DNA of 64,000 bases. Origin: Amorphoplanes digitatis. Its GTDB lineage: Bacteria > Actinomycetota > Actinomycetes > Mycobacteriales > Micromonosporaceae. The stretch covers positions 1,612,001-1,676,000 of the forward strand of contig NZ_JACHNH010000001.1 in assembly GCF_014205335.1 (NCBI RefSeq), in the 5' to 3' direction. Positions 1 through 7,727 of this stretch are shown piece by piece (positions within the stretch are counted from its first letter, which is position 1; the number at the start of each line of letters is the position of its first letter). Both the position numbers and the translations under genes were made by a program. The notes under the pieces were generated by a model that had not been told where the DNA came from, made no database searches, and was given only the letters and a program-made list of their open reading frames with translations.

Positions 1-74
1 TGGCCCGGCGCCGCCGCCCGGACGCCGGGCCCGCGGCTCCGGCGATCCGCGCCGACAAGGTCGGCTCGGCGTGA
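1..74 (+). CDS. 3' end of an upstream gene (partial)
   Basis: An open frame runs from the window edge to a TGA at 72-74 and ends in ...ADKVGSA. The stop overlaps the GTG start of the next gene in a GTGA arrangement, which is the usual actinomycete sign of an operon. Only about 23 codons, Arg/Ala/Pro-rich, are visible, so no family can be assigned. Confidence 0.5.
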   Translation, partial: ARRRRPDAGPAAPAIRADKVGSA

Positions 75-499
75 CCGGGGCGCTGTTCGGGCTCGCGTTC
101 ACGCTCGCGGCGCCGTTCTGGGCGCTGATGATCCTGCTGCCGGGCTGGTCGTGGACCCGGCGGATCATCGCCTCGCCGCTGATCGTGCTCCCCGGCCTGG
201 TGATCTACGCCCTGCTGGTGCTCCCGGCGCTCGGCGAGGTGCTCCCGGCCGTCGTGTCGCCGACCCTCGACGGCCTGCGCGACCTGCTCGGCACCGCGGA
301 CGGCGCGGCGGCGGCCTGGGCGCACATGATCGCGTTCGACCTGTTTGCCGGCCGCTGGTCATGGCTGGACAGCCGGGCCCGCGGCGTCCCGGCACTGATC
401 ATGTCGCCGGTGCTGCTGCTCACGATCCTGCTCGGCCCGCTGGGCCTGCTGTCCTACCTGCTGATCCGGACGCGCTACCCGGAGACCGGGAGCGCCTAG
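71..499 (+). CDS. ABA4-like (DUF4281) integral membrane protein
   Basis: A 142-residue protein with four hydrophobic segments. The N-terminal pattern FxxPFWALMILLPGW followed by a basic TRR, and the later WAHMIAFDLFAGRW with a following WLDSR, are the conserved marks of the ABA4-like family (named after plant ABSCISIC ACID DEFICIENT 4, involved in neoxanthin formation). The role of bacterial members is not established; some sit near carotenoid or lipid genes. GTG start overlaps the preceding stop; the next gene starts 2 nt after its stop, so it appears co-transcribed with the histidine kinase that follows. Family assignment is from motif recognition; function is unknown. Confidence 0.75.
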   Translation: MTGALFGLAFTLAAPFWALMILLPGWSWTRRIIASPLIVLPGLVIYALLVLPALGEVLPAVVSPTLDGLRDLLGTADGAAAAWAHMIAFDLFAGRWSWLDSRARGVPALIMSPVLLLTILLGPLGLLSYLLIRTRYPETGSA

Positions 500-500
500 A

Positions 501-1715
501 GTGGGCGGCGTGGGGTGGGTAGGGCGGCTCTTCGACGCGCGTGACACGTTCGTCCGGATGCTGCTGCTCGACCTCAGCGGCATCAGCTACCTGCTCTTCG
601 GCACCCAGGCGGGCCGCGAGCCGACCACGACGCAGTGGGTCCTCGCCGTGATCGCGTTCGTGCTCGCGCTGGTCCTGCACCGCCGGCGCGTGCTCAACCT
701 GGTCGCGCAGACCGTGCTGCTGGTGCTCGCCTTCCGGCTCATCGACGACACGATGATCAACCAGGTGGGCACCAGCTGGGCGCTCCTCGAACTCGCCATG
801 TGGGCGCCCCGCCCCCGGATCCTGTGGTCGGGCGCCGGCCTGGTCACGGCGGTCTACCTGGCCTTCACCCTCGGCCGGGGGCCGTCGCCGATCTCCGCGC
901 CGATTCTCGGCATCTGCGTCGTCGTCGGCGTGCCGGTGCTGCTGGGGCTGGTCGTCCGGACGACCCGCGAGCTGGGCATCCAGGCTCAGGAGCGTGCGCT
1001 GGAGGAGCAGCGCCGGCGCGAGTCGGAGAGCCGGGCGGCACGCGCCGACGAACGCGCCGCGATCGCCCGTGAACTGCACGACGTCGTCGCGCACCACGTG
1101 GCCTCGATGGTGCTGCGGGTCGGCGTCGCCCGGCACGTGCTGCCGGACGCCGACCCCCGCGTCGCCGAGGTCTTCGACGACGTGCACGGCACCGGCACCG
1201 CGGCCCTGGCGGACCTGCGCCGGCTGGTCGCGGTGCTGCGTGATCCTTCGGTACGCACGGACGCGGCGCTCACCGCGATCGAGCCCGGCGCACTGCCGGA
1301 GGCGCTGGCGGCGGCGGTGGAGACGGCACGCCGGGCCGGGCTGACGGTGGACGTCGCGCTCGCACCGGAGGTCGGCACCCTCGACTCCGTACGCGGGCTC
1401 GCGGTGCTCCGGCTGACCCAGGAGGCGCTGACAAACGTGGCGAAACACGCGGGGACGGCGGCCCGGGCCCGGCTGCGCGCGACGGTCGTCGACGGCGACC
1501 TGATCTGGTCGGTGTCGGACGACGGCGGCGGGGTGTCGCCCGGCCTGCCGTCCGGCGGCGGCCATGGCCTGACCGGAATGCGGGAGCGGGTCGAGGTGCT
1601 CGGCGGCCGGCTCACGGCCGGGCCCGTCGCCGGCGGCTGGCGCGTCGAGACCGTCCTGCCGGCGGTCCAGCCGCCGGCGGACACCCCGCCGCTGCCCGCA
1701 CCGGGGCCGGCGTGA
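501..1715 (+). CDS. NarL-type sensor histidine kinase (HisKA_3)
   Basis: Membrane sensor kinase of 404 residues. About five N-terminal transmembrane segments (residues 20-155) are followed by a charged linker, then the HisKA_3 dimerisation helix with ARELHDVVAHHV, where the phosphorylated His is about residue 192, and an ATPase domain with LTQEALTNVAKHA (N box), SDDGGG and GHGLTGMRERV (G boxes). The input domain is only membrane helices, so the signal may be membrane-derived. A GTGA overlap couples it to the response regulator downstream. GTG start chosen because it lies just after the preceding stop. Ligand unknown. Confidence 0.92.
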   Translation: MGGVGWVGRLFDARDTFVRMLLLDLSGISYLLFGTQAGREPTTTQWVLAVIAFVLALVLHRRRVLNLVAQTVLLVLAFRLIDDTMINQVGTSWALLELAMWAPRPRILWSGAGLVTAVYLAFTLGRGPSPISAPILGICVVVGVPVLLGLVVRTTRELGIQAQERALEEQRRRESESRAARADERAAIARELHDVVAHHVASMVLRVGVARHVLPDADPRVAEVFDDVHGTGTAALADLRRLVAVLRDPSVRTDAALTAIEPGALPEALAAAVETARRAGLTVDVALAPEVGTLDSVRGLAVLRLTQEALTNVAKHAGTAARARLRATVVDGDLIWSVSDDGGGVSPGLPSGGGHGLTGMRERVEVLGGRLTAGPVAGGWRVETVLPAVQPPADTPPLPAPGPA

Positions 1716-2338
1716 TCCGGATCCTGCTCGCCGACGACCAGCCGCTGATCCGCGCCGGGCTGCGGATGCTCTGCGACGCCGAGACCGACCTGACCGTCGT
1801 CGGCGAGGCCGGCAACGGCCGCGACGCCGTCGCCCTCGCCGCCCGCCTCGCACCCGACGTCATCGTCATGGACCTGCGGATGCCCGGCGTCGACGGCATC
1901 ACCGCGACCGGCCGCATCCTCGCCGACCGGCCCGGCGCCCGGGTCCTCGTGCTGACCACGTTCGGCGACGACGACCACCTGTACCCGGCGCTGACCGCGG
2001 GCGCGTGCGGCTTCCTGCTCAAGGACGCGCCGCCCACCGAGCTGCTCGACGGGATCCGCCGGGCGGCGTCCGGTGACAGCCCGTTCAGCCAGGAGGTGTT
2101 GCAGCGGCTGGTGCGGCGGGCGGTGGCGGCGCGGGTCGAGCCGCCGAGGCCGGTGTCCGGGCTCACCGCCCGGGAGCGCGACGTCCTGGAACTGGTGGCC
2201 GAGGGCCTGTCGAACACCGAGATCGCCGATCGCCTCCACATCGGAGTGACCACGGTCAAGACCCACATCACCAGCCTGATGACGAAGACCGCCAGCCCGA
2301 ACCGGGTCCGGCTGGCGCTGCTCGCCCGCCGCGCCTGA
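1712..2338 (+). CDS. NarL/LuxR-family response regulator
   Basis: Partner of the upstream kinase, starting inside its stop codon (GTGA). The 208-residue protein has a receiver domain (acidic pocket D8/D9, phospho-acceptor Asp54 in VIVMDLRMPG, Thr in VLVLTTFG, Lys in FLLKDAPP) and a C-terminal LuxR helix-turn-helix (about residues 148-205, LTARERDVLELVAEGLSNTEI). All residues needed for phosphorylation-dependent DNA binding are present. Targets are unknown; a usual target is the operon itself or neighbouring transport genes. Confidence 0.93.
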   Translation: MIRILLADDQPLIRAGLRMLCDAETDLTVVGEAGNGRDAVALAARLAPDVIVMDLRMPGVDGITATGRILADRPGARVLVLTTFGDDDHLYPALTAGACGFLLKDAPPTELLDGIRRAASGDSPFSQEVLQRLVRRAVAARVEPPRPVSGLTARERDVLELVAEGLSNTEIADRLHIGVTTVKTHITSLMTKTASPNRVRLALLARRA

Positions 2339-2344
2339 CGGCGC

Positions 2345-3181
2345 TCAGAGCCCCTGCGCCACCAGCCAGTCCTCGACGCCGGCGACGACCTTCTCCGGCG
2401 TACGGCGGGCCCACAGGAAGTGATCCGGCACGGCCTCGATCGTCGCCCGGCCCACGTGCGCCGGCAGCCGGCCCGCGAGATGATCGACGGCCGCCCGGGG
2501 AATCATCCGGTCGCCGTCGATCTCCACGAGCAGGGCCGGTACGGCGAGGCTGCTCAGCGCGGCCTCGTAGTCCGTGCGGTCGCCGCGCAGCCGGTAACGC
2601 CCGGTCCGGGCCTCGTAGCCCCAGTCGCTCATCAGCGTGCGCGGCTGGCGGCCGCCGAAGCCCAGGCGGTGCCCCGGCCAGTAGCCCAGCGAGCAGGTGA
2701 CGGCGCCGATGAAGCGGACCCCGGCGGCGCGGCGGGCCCGGGCCAGCGTGCCGCGGTGCGCGGCGGGTGAGCTCGTACCGGTGGCGAGCGCGACGACCGC
2801 GTCCGCGCGTACCGTGCCGGCGGCGCCCGACAGCAGCGCGAGCTGACCGCCCAGGCTGTGGCCGACCAGCACGACCCGGTCCGCGGCGGCGACCGTGGGA
2901 TCCGTGAAGATCGCGGGCAGGTCCTCGCGGAGCAGATGCGCGTAGCCGAACGAGTCGCGGCGCAGGTCGGAGACGGGGCTGCGGGGCATGCCGCGCAGCT
3001 CGACCCCGACGACGTGGCGGCCCCGGGCGACCCAGTGCTCGAACAGCGGCCGGTAGTAGGCCACCGGGACGCCCAGCGCGGGCAGGAACACCACCGAGGC
3101 GGAACTCCCGGCGGCGCCGTACTCCTCGACCGTCAGGGTCAGGCCGTCGGAGGAGGCTACCGGGTGCACTCGAGGTTCCAT
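2345..3181 (-). CDS. alpha/beta hydrolase
   Basis: A 278-residue serine hydrolase with the nucleophile elbow VLVGHSLGG (Ser about 109), acid EIDGDRMIP and a late His in VPDHFLWARR, i.e. a complete triad in the usual order. No signal peptide, so cytoplasmic. An in-frame TTG start 27 nt further upstream (3208) is possible but less usual; the ATG at 3181 starts MEPRVHPV. No strong Shine-Dalgarno is seen for either. Convergent with the response regulator, divergent from the SDR gene. Substrate cannot be inferred. Confidence 0.85.
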   Translation of the reverse strand: MEPRVHPVASSDGLTLTVEEYGAAGSSASVVFLPALGVPVAYYRPLFEHWVARGRHVVGVELRGMPRSPVSDLRRDSFGYAHLLREDLPAIFTDPTVAAADRVVLVGHSLGGQLALLSGAAGTVRADAVVALATGTSSPAAHRGTLARARRAAGVRFIGAVTCSLGYWPGHRLGFGGRQPRTLMSDWGYEARTGRYRLRGDRTDYEAALSSLAVPALLVEIDGDRMIPRAAVDHLAGRLPAHVGRATIEAVPDHFLWARRTPEKVVAGVEDWLVAQGL

Positions 3182-3348
3182 CGGCACATCATTGCAAGAG
3201 ACGCGCAAGACAAAAGACCGGGAACCCGTGGCGGCGGATTCCCGGCCTTGCTCGTTACAGGCTATCGCGTTCCGGCGCTCCCTGTCGGCCGTTCCGGCGG
3301 GTTTGCGATAGTCGCAGGGGGTCCTTTCGTGCGTCGAGGGAGAACGCC

Positions 3349-4671
3349 ATGCTGTGGTTCGTGACCGGCGCCGGGCGTGGGCTCGGGCGCGCGTTCACCG
3401 AGGCCGCGCTGCGCCGCGGCGACCGGGTCGTGGCAACGGTACGGCGCGACGGCGCCCTCGCCGGCCTCGCCGCCGCGCACCCAGGCCGGCTCTTCGTGCG
3501 CCGACTGGACGTCGCCGACCGCGCGGCGGTCGTCGCCGTGGTCGACGAGACTGCCGCGGCGGTCGGCGTGCCCGACGTGGTCGTCAACAACGCCGGGTAC
3601 GGCCTGGTCGGCGCGGTCGAGGAGTTGTCCGAGGCGGAGCTCAGGGCGCAGTTCGACGTGAACCTGTTCGGTGCGGTATGGGTGACCCAGGCGGTGCTGC
3701 CGCACCTGCGGCGCCGGGGCTCCGGGCGGATCGTGCAGGTCTCTACGGTGGGCGCGGTCGGCCATCTGCCGCTCTTCGGCGCTTACAACGCGACGAAGTG
3801 GGCGCTGGAGGCGATGAGTGCGGCGCTCGCCGAGGAGGTCGCGCCGCTCGGGATCCGGGTGCATCTGCTGCAACTGGGTGGCTTCGCGACGGACTGGGCC
3901 GGCTCGAGCATGCGCTTCGCCACACCGGATCCGGCATACACCGCCACCCGCGAGGCAATCCTCGGCCAGCCGGACTATCCGCCCGCACCCGCCCCCGCCG
4001 GCGCCCCCACGCCCGCAGCGCCCGCCGGCGCCCCCACGCCCGCAGCGCCCGCCCCGGCCCTGCCCACTTCCGCGCCCGCCGCTCCCGCGCCCGCCGCCCC
4101 CGCCCTGCCCACTTCCGCGCCCGCCGCTCCCGCGCCCGCCGCTCCCGCGCCCGCCGCTCCCGCGCCCGCCGCTCCCGCGCCCGCCGCTCCCGCGCCCGCC
4201 GCTCCCGCGCCCGCCGCTCCCGCCCCCGCCGCTCCCGCCCCCGCCGCTCCCGCCCCCGCCGCTCCCGCCCCCGCAGCGCCCGCCCCCGCCCTGCCCACTT
4301 CCGCGCCCGCCGCCGCGCCCGCCCCCGCTGTGCCCACTTCCGTGCCCGCTGCGCCTGCCGCCGACGCAGCCCTGGCTGCGTCGGCTGCGGAGGGTTTGGC
4401 CGACGAGGCGTGGGCGGTGGGTGGCGCGGATGCGCCGGTCGCAGGTGGGGAGGCCGGCGGGGGAGCGGCCGGAGACGAGGAGTGGGTCGACGCGCCGCCG
4501 GAGGTCGCGGCCGAGGCGCTGCTGGCTTTGCTCGACGAGCCGGATCCACCGCTTCGCAAGATCATTGGGGTTGGCGCACACGACATGGTGCGGATGGCGC
4601 TGGAGGCACGCCGCGACGACTACCTCCGCGACCCGGCCTTCGTCTGGCCCGGCGACCCGGCCGGGAGCTAG
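3349..4671 (+). CDS. short-chain dehydrogenase/reductase with Ala-Pro repeat insertion
   Basis: Classical SDR of 440 residues, against about 280 for its relatives. The Rossmann motif TGAGRGLG (6-13), NNAG (80-83), Ser132, Tyr146 and Lys150 (YNATK) form a complete active site for NAD(P)-dependent alcohol/ketone chemistry. From about residue 211 to 334 the protein is almost only Ala and Pro with a few Thr/Ser, after which SDR-type sequence resumes (VAAEALLALLDEPDPPLRK, then HDMVRMALEARRDDYL). The repeat therefore interrupts the ordinary C-terminal region rather than being a tail. The DNA is a 15-bp minisatellite. ATG start with GAGGGAGAA just upstream. Substrate unknown; whether the elongated enzyme is active needs testing. 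Confidence 0.88.
   Translation: MLWFVTGAGRGLGRAFTEAALRRGDRVVATVRRDGALAGLAAAHPGRLFVRRLDVADRAAVVAVVDETAAAVGVPDVVVNNAGYGLVGAVEELSEAELRAQFDVNLFGAVWVTQAVLPHLRRRGSGRIVQVSTVGAVGHLPLFGAYNATKWALEAMSAALAEEVAPLGIRVHLLQLGGFATDWAGSSMRFATPDPAYTATREAILGQPDYPPAPAPAGAPTPAAPAGAPTPAAPAPALPTSAPAAPAPAAPALPTSAPAAPAPAAPAPAAPAPAAPAPAAPAPAAPAPAAPAPAAPAPAAPAPAAPAPAAPAPALPTSAPAAAPAPAVPTSVPAAPAADAALAASAAEGLADEAWAVGGADAPVAGGEAGGGAAGDEEWVDAPPEVAAEALLALLDEPDPPLRKIIGVGAHDMVRMALEARRDDYLRDPAFVWPGDPAGS
3980..4350 (+). repeat. Ala-Pro coding minisatellite
   Basis: Inside the SDR gene. The core is ten consecutive 15-bp units of gctcccgcgcccgcc (or the variant gctcccgcccccgcc) at 4126-4275, encoding APAPA. It is flanked by three copies of a ctgcccacttccgcgcccgc block (LPTSAPA) and two 27-bp copies encoding APAGAPTPA near 4004-4060. 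All unit lengths are multiples of three, so the frame is kept. Near-identity of synonymous codons points to recent expansion by slippage or unequal exchange. Confidence 0.95.
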
Positions 4672-4695
4672 GCCGGCCGGTAGTCAGGCCGGTAG

Positions 4696-5334
4696 TCAGG
4701 CCGGCCGGGAGCGTTCGGTGGCGAGCCGGACCGCGAGCGCGCCCAGCACCGTGCCCATGACGAGGCGCTGCATCCGCAGCCAGCCCGGCCGCCGCGCGAG
4801 GAACACCGCGATCGTCCCGGCCGCCGACACGATCAACAGGTTGACCGTGAGGCTCACCAGGATCTGCACCCCGCCGAGAAGGAAACCCTGTGCCAGCACG
4901 TGCCCGTCGTCCGGGCGCACGAACTGCGGTATCAACGACAGATACATGATCGCCGCCTTGGGGTTGAGCAGGTTGGTGAGCAGCCCCATCGCGAACAGCC
5001 GGCGCGACGAGTCAACCGGCAGATCGCCCGGCGCGAACACCGACGTGCCACCCGGCCGCAGCGTCTTGAACGCCAGCCAGCCCAGGTAGGCGGCGCCCGC
5101 GAGCTTCAACGCCTGATAGGCCTCGGGAACGTGGACGAAGATCACCGAGAGGCCGAGGTTCGCCGCCGTCAGGTAGACCAGGAAGCCGATAGCGACACCG
5201 CCCAGGGAGACGACGCCCGCCCGCCTTCCCTGCGTGATGCTGCGCGAGACGAGGTACATCATGTTCGGGCCCGGCGTCAGCACCATGCCGAGGGCGACGG
5301 CGGTGACGCCGAGCAGTGAGGCGAGTGTGATCAC
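4696..5334 (-). CDS. LysE/RhtB-family exporter
   Basis: A 212-residue, six-helix membrane protein. The N-terminus GMVLTPGPNMMYLVSRS and the central FAMGLLTNLLNPKA are signature segments of LysE/RhtB amino-acid or metabolite exporters. A longer open frame extends upstream to 5475, but its extra N-terminus has no family similarity; the GTG at 5334 gives the family's normal length and has GAGGG about 10 nt upstream. Acts in the cytoplasmic membrane. Substrate (amino acids, homoserine lactones or others) is not deducible. Confidence 0.88.
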   Translation of the reverse strand: MITLASLLGVTAVALGMVLTPGPNMMYLVSRSITQGRRAGVVSLGGVAIGFLVYLTAANLGLSVIFVHVPEAYQALKLAGAAYLGWLAFKTLRPGGTSVFAPGDLPVDSSRRLFAMGLLTNLLNPKAAIMYLSLIPQFVRPDDGHVLAQGFLLGGVQILVSLTVNLLIVSAAGTIAVFLARRPGWLRMQRLVMGTVLGALAVRLATERSRPA

Positions 5335-5505
5335 ACGCCAACCCTCGGCGCCCCGCCCGGTGCCCGACAGAGCCAAAACCAGGACCGTGGTCTGCCGCCG
5401 CGCGGCGAACCACGGCGTGCGCCCGCGCGACCGGTCCGCGCCGCCCGCCCAGTCAGCTCGGTGAGCAAGCTCCACCTGGCCACGGGCTGGGCCACGTTGA
5501 AAGAC

Positions 5506-5820
5506 TCAGAGGCCGAGGCGGGCCGCTATGGCGTCGACCGCGTTCTTCGCCTCGAGCAGGCTCGATCCGGTCTCGTTCCGGTATGCGCGGACCGCCTCTA
5601 TCCGCTTGTCCTCCCGGATCAGGCGGAGGACCTCCGGCAGCTCCCGTTCCTGGACGGTGATGCCGAGATGCGCGACCACCGCGTCCAGCTTGGACTCGAT
5701 CGCGCTGAGCCGGCTCGCCGTCCGCAACTGCTCGCGGCGCGAGTTCGACGCCGATGCCATTCCGAGCATGACCAGGCCTACCAGCAGCAGGGCCAGCGCG
5801 GTCGTCACGAAGATCTCCAT
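5506..5820 (-). CDS. membrane-anchored protein with ribosomal L7/L12 C-terminal-like domain
   Basis: A 104-residue protein: one transmembrane helix (about 3-22), a short amphipathic/coiled segment with LSAIESKLDAVVAHLG, then RLIREDKRIEAVRAYRNETG and SLLEAKNAVDAIAARLGL. The last 40 residues follow the fold pattern of the ribosomal L7/L12 C-terminal domain (K/R-x-x-AV/VK-x-x-R-E-x-TG-x-x-L-x-EAK-x-x-V). Ribosomal L7/L12 itself lacks a membrane helix, so this is a separate family, not the stalk protein. ATG at 5820 gives the shortest leader to the helix; an in-frame ATG at 5829 is an alternative. Function unknown. Confidence 0.75.
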   Translation of the reverse strand: MEIFVTTALALLLVGLVMLGMASASNSRREQLRTASRLSAIESKLDAVVAHLGITVQERELPEVLRLIREDKRIEAVRAYRNETGSSLLEAKNAVDAIAARLGL

Positions 5821-6011
5821 GCCGACCATCGTGGCAAGCCGCCACCAGTGGGTTCGGCCTCGTCCCGGGCCGGAGTATCCGGGCCGTCGGACTCCAGAGG
5901 AAGCCGACGACCCGGCTCAATCGGACGCGCCGCCGTCGGCGCTTGGCGGTGACGCCGGGGTGCCACGGTCGAGCTCGACGTCCGCCGCCCCGTCGCCGAA
6001 CTGGCCGAACG

Positions 6012-6476
6012 TCAGCGGCCGTGAGCCGCCGCGTACTTCTCCGCGATCGCCTGCGACTCCGGCAGATCGGCCTCGACCACCGGCAGGGCGGGCGCGACGT
6101 CGGCGCCCAGCTCGCCCAGCAGCTGCGCGAGCAACGCCGCCGCGGCCGCGGCCTGCGGTGCGACGCCGGCGGTGACCACGGGAACGGATCGCTTGCCGGC
6201 GAGGGCGTTCGCGGGCAGCTGGTCGAGCAGCACCTTGAGCACGCCGGTGTAGCTGCCCTTGTAGGTGGGCGTCGCCACGACCAGCACGTCCGCCTCCCGG
6301 ATGGCCGTCACCGCGGCGGCCGTGCCCGGGTCGCCCGGTGTCAGCAGGCCGGTGCCCAACGCGCCGACCTCGATGACCGATGCGGCCCCGCCGAGCGCGG
6401 TGCCTACGGCGACGGCGAGCGTCGAGGTCCGCGACCCCGGACGCGGATTCCCGGAGACGACAACGATCCCGCTCAT
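6012..6476 (-). CDS. NADPH-dependent FMN reductase (SsuE-like)
   Basis: A flavodoxin-fold protein of 154 residues. VVVSGNPRPGSRTSTLA binds the FMN phosphate and VVATPTYKGSYTGVLKVLLD is the second flavin loop typical of the SsuE/MsuE branch. Such enzymes supply reduced flavin to two-component monooxygenases, for example in sulfonate desulfonation. The usual length is about 180, so this is a compact member. No monooxygenase partner is in the window, but a second flavin reductase is encoded 475 bp upstream on the same strand. ATG start; weak Shine-Dalgarno. Confidence 0.85.
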   Translation of the reverse strand: MSGIVVVSGNPRPGSRTSTLAVAVGTALGGAASVIEVGALGTGLLTPGDPGTAAAVTAIREADVLVVATPTYKGSYTGVLKVLLDQLPANALAGKRSVPVVTAGVAPQAAAAAALLAQLLGELGADVAPALPVVEADLPESQAIAEKYAAAHGR

Positions 6477-6579
6477 GCGGTCCTCGATGATTTCTCGGCA
6501 GGGTTGCTCATGGTTCTTCTCCGAATTCAGTAGGGGGAGGCGCCGAAATGGCAGGTCTCCCGGGGTGTTCTGACAGGAC

Positions 6580-6800
6580 TCCGGTTGGGCCGTGCCGTGC
6601 CGGGCTGAGCCGTGCCCTGCCAGGTCGGGTTGGGTAGTGCCGGGTTGTGCGGTGCCGGGCCGTGCCAGGTCGGTTTGGGTCGGGTTGGGTGGTGCCGGGC
6701 CGTGCCAGGTCGGGTTGGGTCGGGTTGGGTGGTGCCGGTTGGGTTGGGTTGTATTGGGCAGTGCCGGGCTGGGCTGGGCCGTGCCGGGTTGGGCCGGTCA
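6580..6800. repeat. G-rich degenerate minisatellite
   Basis: Between the two flavin enzyme genes. The stretch is built from permutations of gtgccgggccgtgcc and aggtcgggttgggt, repeated about eight times with substitutions. The plus strand is purine-poor in A and almost free of coding logic; three frames stay open on each strand only because A is rare. No gene is called here. Confidence 0.8.
6712..6729 (+). other. potential G-quadruplex
   Basis: The plus strand reads gggttgggtcgggttggg: four runs of three G with 2-nt loops (TT, TC, TT), the shortest-loop pattern that folds most readily. It is on the non-template strand relative to the minus-strand flavin genes' complement, so it would form in the template during their transcription. 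Folding is inference from sequence. Confidence 0.6.
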
Positions 6801-6872
6801 ATCCCGGCGCGAGTCGCTCGGCGATGACAGCGGCCGGGCTTGGGTCGGGGGCTGAGTCTGGGCTGAACTAAG

Positions 6873-6913
<41 letters not shown>

Positions 6914-6951
6914 GCTGAGGCCGGGGATGGGCCGGGCTGGCGGAGCGGCGG

Positions 6952-7467
6952 TTATGCCGATCGGCGCAGGTGGGCGTAGGTGCCGTCGTGGTAGACGAGT
7001 GGTGTGGCGGTCGCGTCCGCGTGGTGCTCGCCCAGCTCAGGGGTGGCCAGCACGATCGTGTGGTCGCCGGCCTCGACGTGCTGGGTCACCTTGCACACGA
7101 TCCTGGCGAGCACGCCGTCCAGCAGCGGCACGTCGTCGGGTCCGGGGTGCCAGGCGCCGTGCGCGGCGAAGCGGTCGATGCCGCGGGTGGCGAACGTCCG
7201 CGCGACGTGTTCCTGCTCCTGGGTCAGCACGTGCACGGCGATGGTGCTCGCGGCGTGCACGGCCGGCCACGCCGAGGCCGACTTGGCCAGGCAGAAGGAG
7301 ACCAACGGCGGATCGAGCGACACCGAGGTGAAGGAGGTGGCGGTGAACCCGGCGGGCGGCGCGCCGGGAGCGGTGATCACGACGACGGCGGCGGCGTGGC
7401 GGCGCAGCAGCGCGCGGAACAGGTCGGCGTCCACGGCACGGTCCTGGTGCAGCGGGATGACGGTCAT
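6952..7467 (-). CDS. flavin reductase family protein (HpaC-like)
   Basis: A 171-residue protein of the FMN-binding split-barrel flavin reductase family. VVVITAPGAPPAGFTATSF, the double SVSLDPPLVSFCL, and ASTIAVHVLTQEQ are the family's conserved strands; HTIVLATPELGE is the late conserved strand. Members reduce FMN/FAD with NAD(P)H for a partner monooxygenase. Together with the FMN reductase downstream on the same strand this suggests a flavin-supply function. ATG start; GGGATCATC upstream gives a weak ribosome site. Confidence 0.88.
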   Translation of the reverse strand: MTVIPLHQDRAVDADLFRALLRRHAAAVVVITAPGAPPAGFTATSFTSVSLDPPLVSFCLAKSASAWPAVHAASTIAVHVLTQEQEHVARTFATRGIDRFAAHGAWHPGPDDVPLLDGVLARIVCKVTQHVEAGDHTIVLATPELGEHHADATATPLVYHDGTYAHLRRSA

Positions 7468-7476
7468 GATGATCCC

Positions 7477-7617
7477 TTAAGCCGAGACGGGAGAGCGGTG
7501 GCGGAACTCCGGCTGGTGTCGATCGTCAGCGTGCGCAGCCAGGGGCGCTTTCCGGTCCACCAATTGGGACAAGGTTTGTTTCGGTAGGGCCGGGGCGTCC
7601 GCGGCGGGGATGGGCAT
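7477..7617 (-). CDS. possible 46-residue upstream ORF
   Basis: ATG at 7617 to TAA at 7477, ending 9 nt before the flavin reductase start. It is rich in Ala, Pro, Arg and His, ends ...RHRSPVSA, has no recognisable domain and only GGCGAC-type upstream sequence. It may be a translated leader of the flavin reductase transcript or chance; codon use (P, A, D) is compatible with coding. Confidence 0.25.
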   Translation of the reverse strand: MPIPAADAPALPKQTLSQLVDRKAPLAAHADDRHQPEFRHRSPVSA

Positions 7618-7648
7618 GTCGCCAACCGTGCCTCCCTCGCTGCGCGAG

Positions 7649-7697
7649 TGTCAATGTCGATCCCATATCCTAGTAAACCTATGGGGTTCAGTTGACA
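7649..7697. promoter_or_regulatory. nested inverted repeats (candidate operator)
   Basis: Two concentric inverted repeats share one centre near 7673: outer tgtcaa (7649-7654) with ttgaca (7692-7697), inner cccata (7662-7667) with tatggg (7680-7685). They lie about 180 bp upstream of the minus-strand flavin reductase and 30 bp upstream of the plus-strand repeat ORF. The symmetry and AT-richness in a GC-rich background suggest a regulator binding site. An Rrf2 regulator is encoded at 31.7-32.2 kb but no link is shown. Confidence 0.45.
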
Positions 7698-7727
7698 TGA
7701 AGGCGTGGTTGGGCGAGAGTCTGTGCT

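Noticed and set aside
3262..4581. Minus-strand Gly-rich protein in the SDR repeat
   Set aside because: Antisense reading of the Ala-Pro repeat (gives GGGSGGRGSGG); the plus frame has full SDR motifs.
6592..6871. Short open frames in the G-rich repeat
   Set aside because: Open in several frames only because the repeat lacks A-containing stop codons; low complexity.
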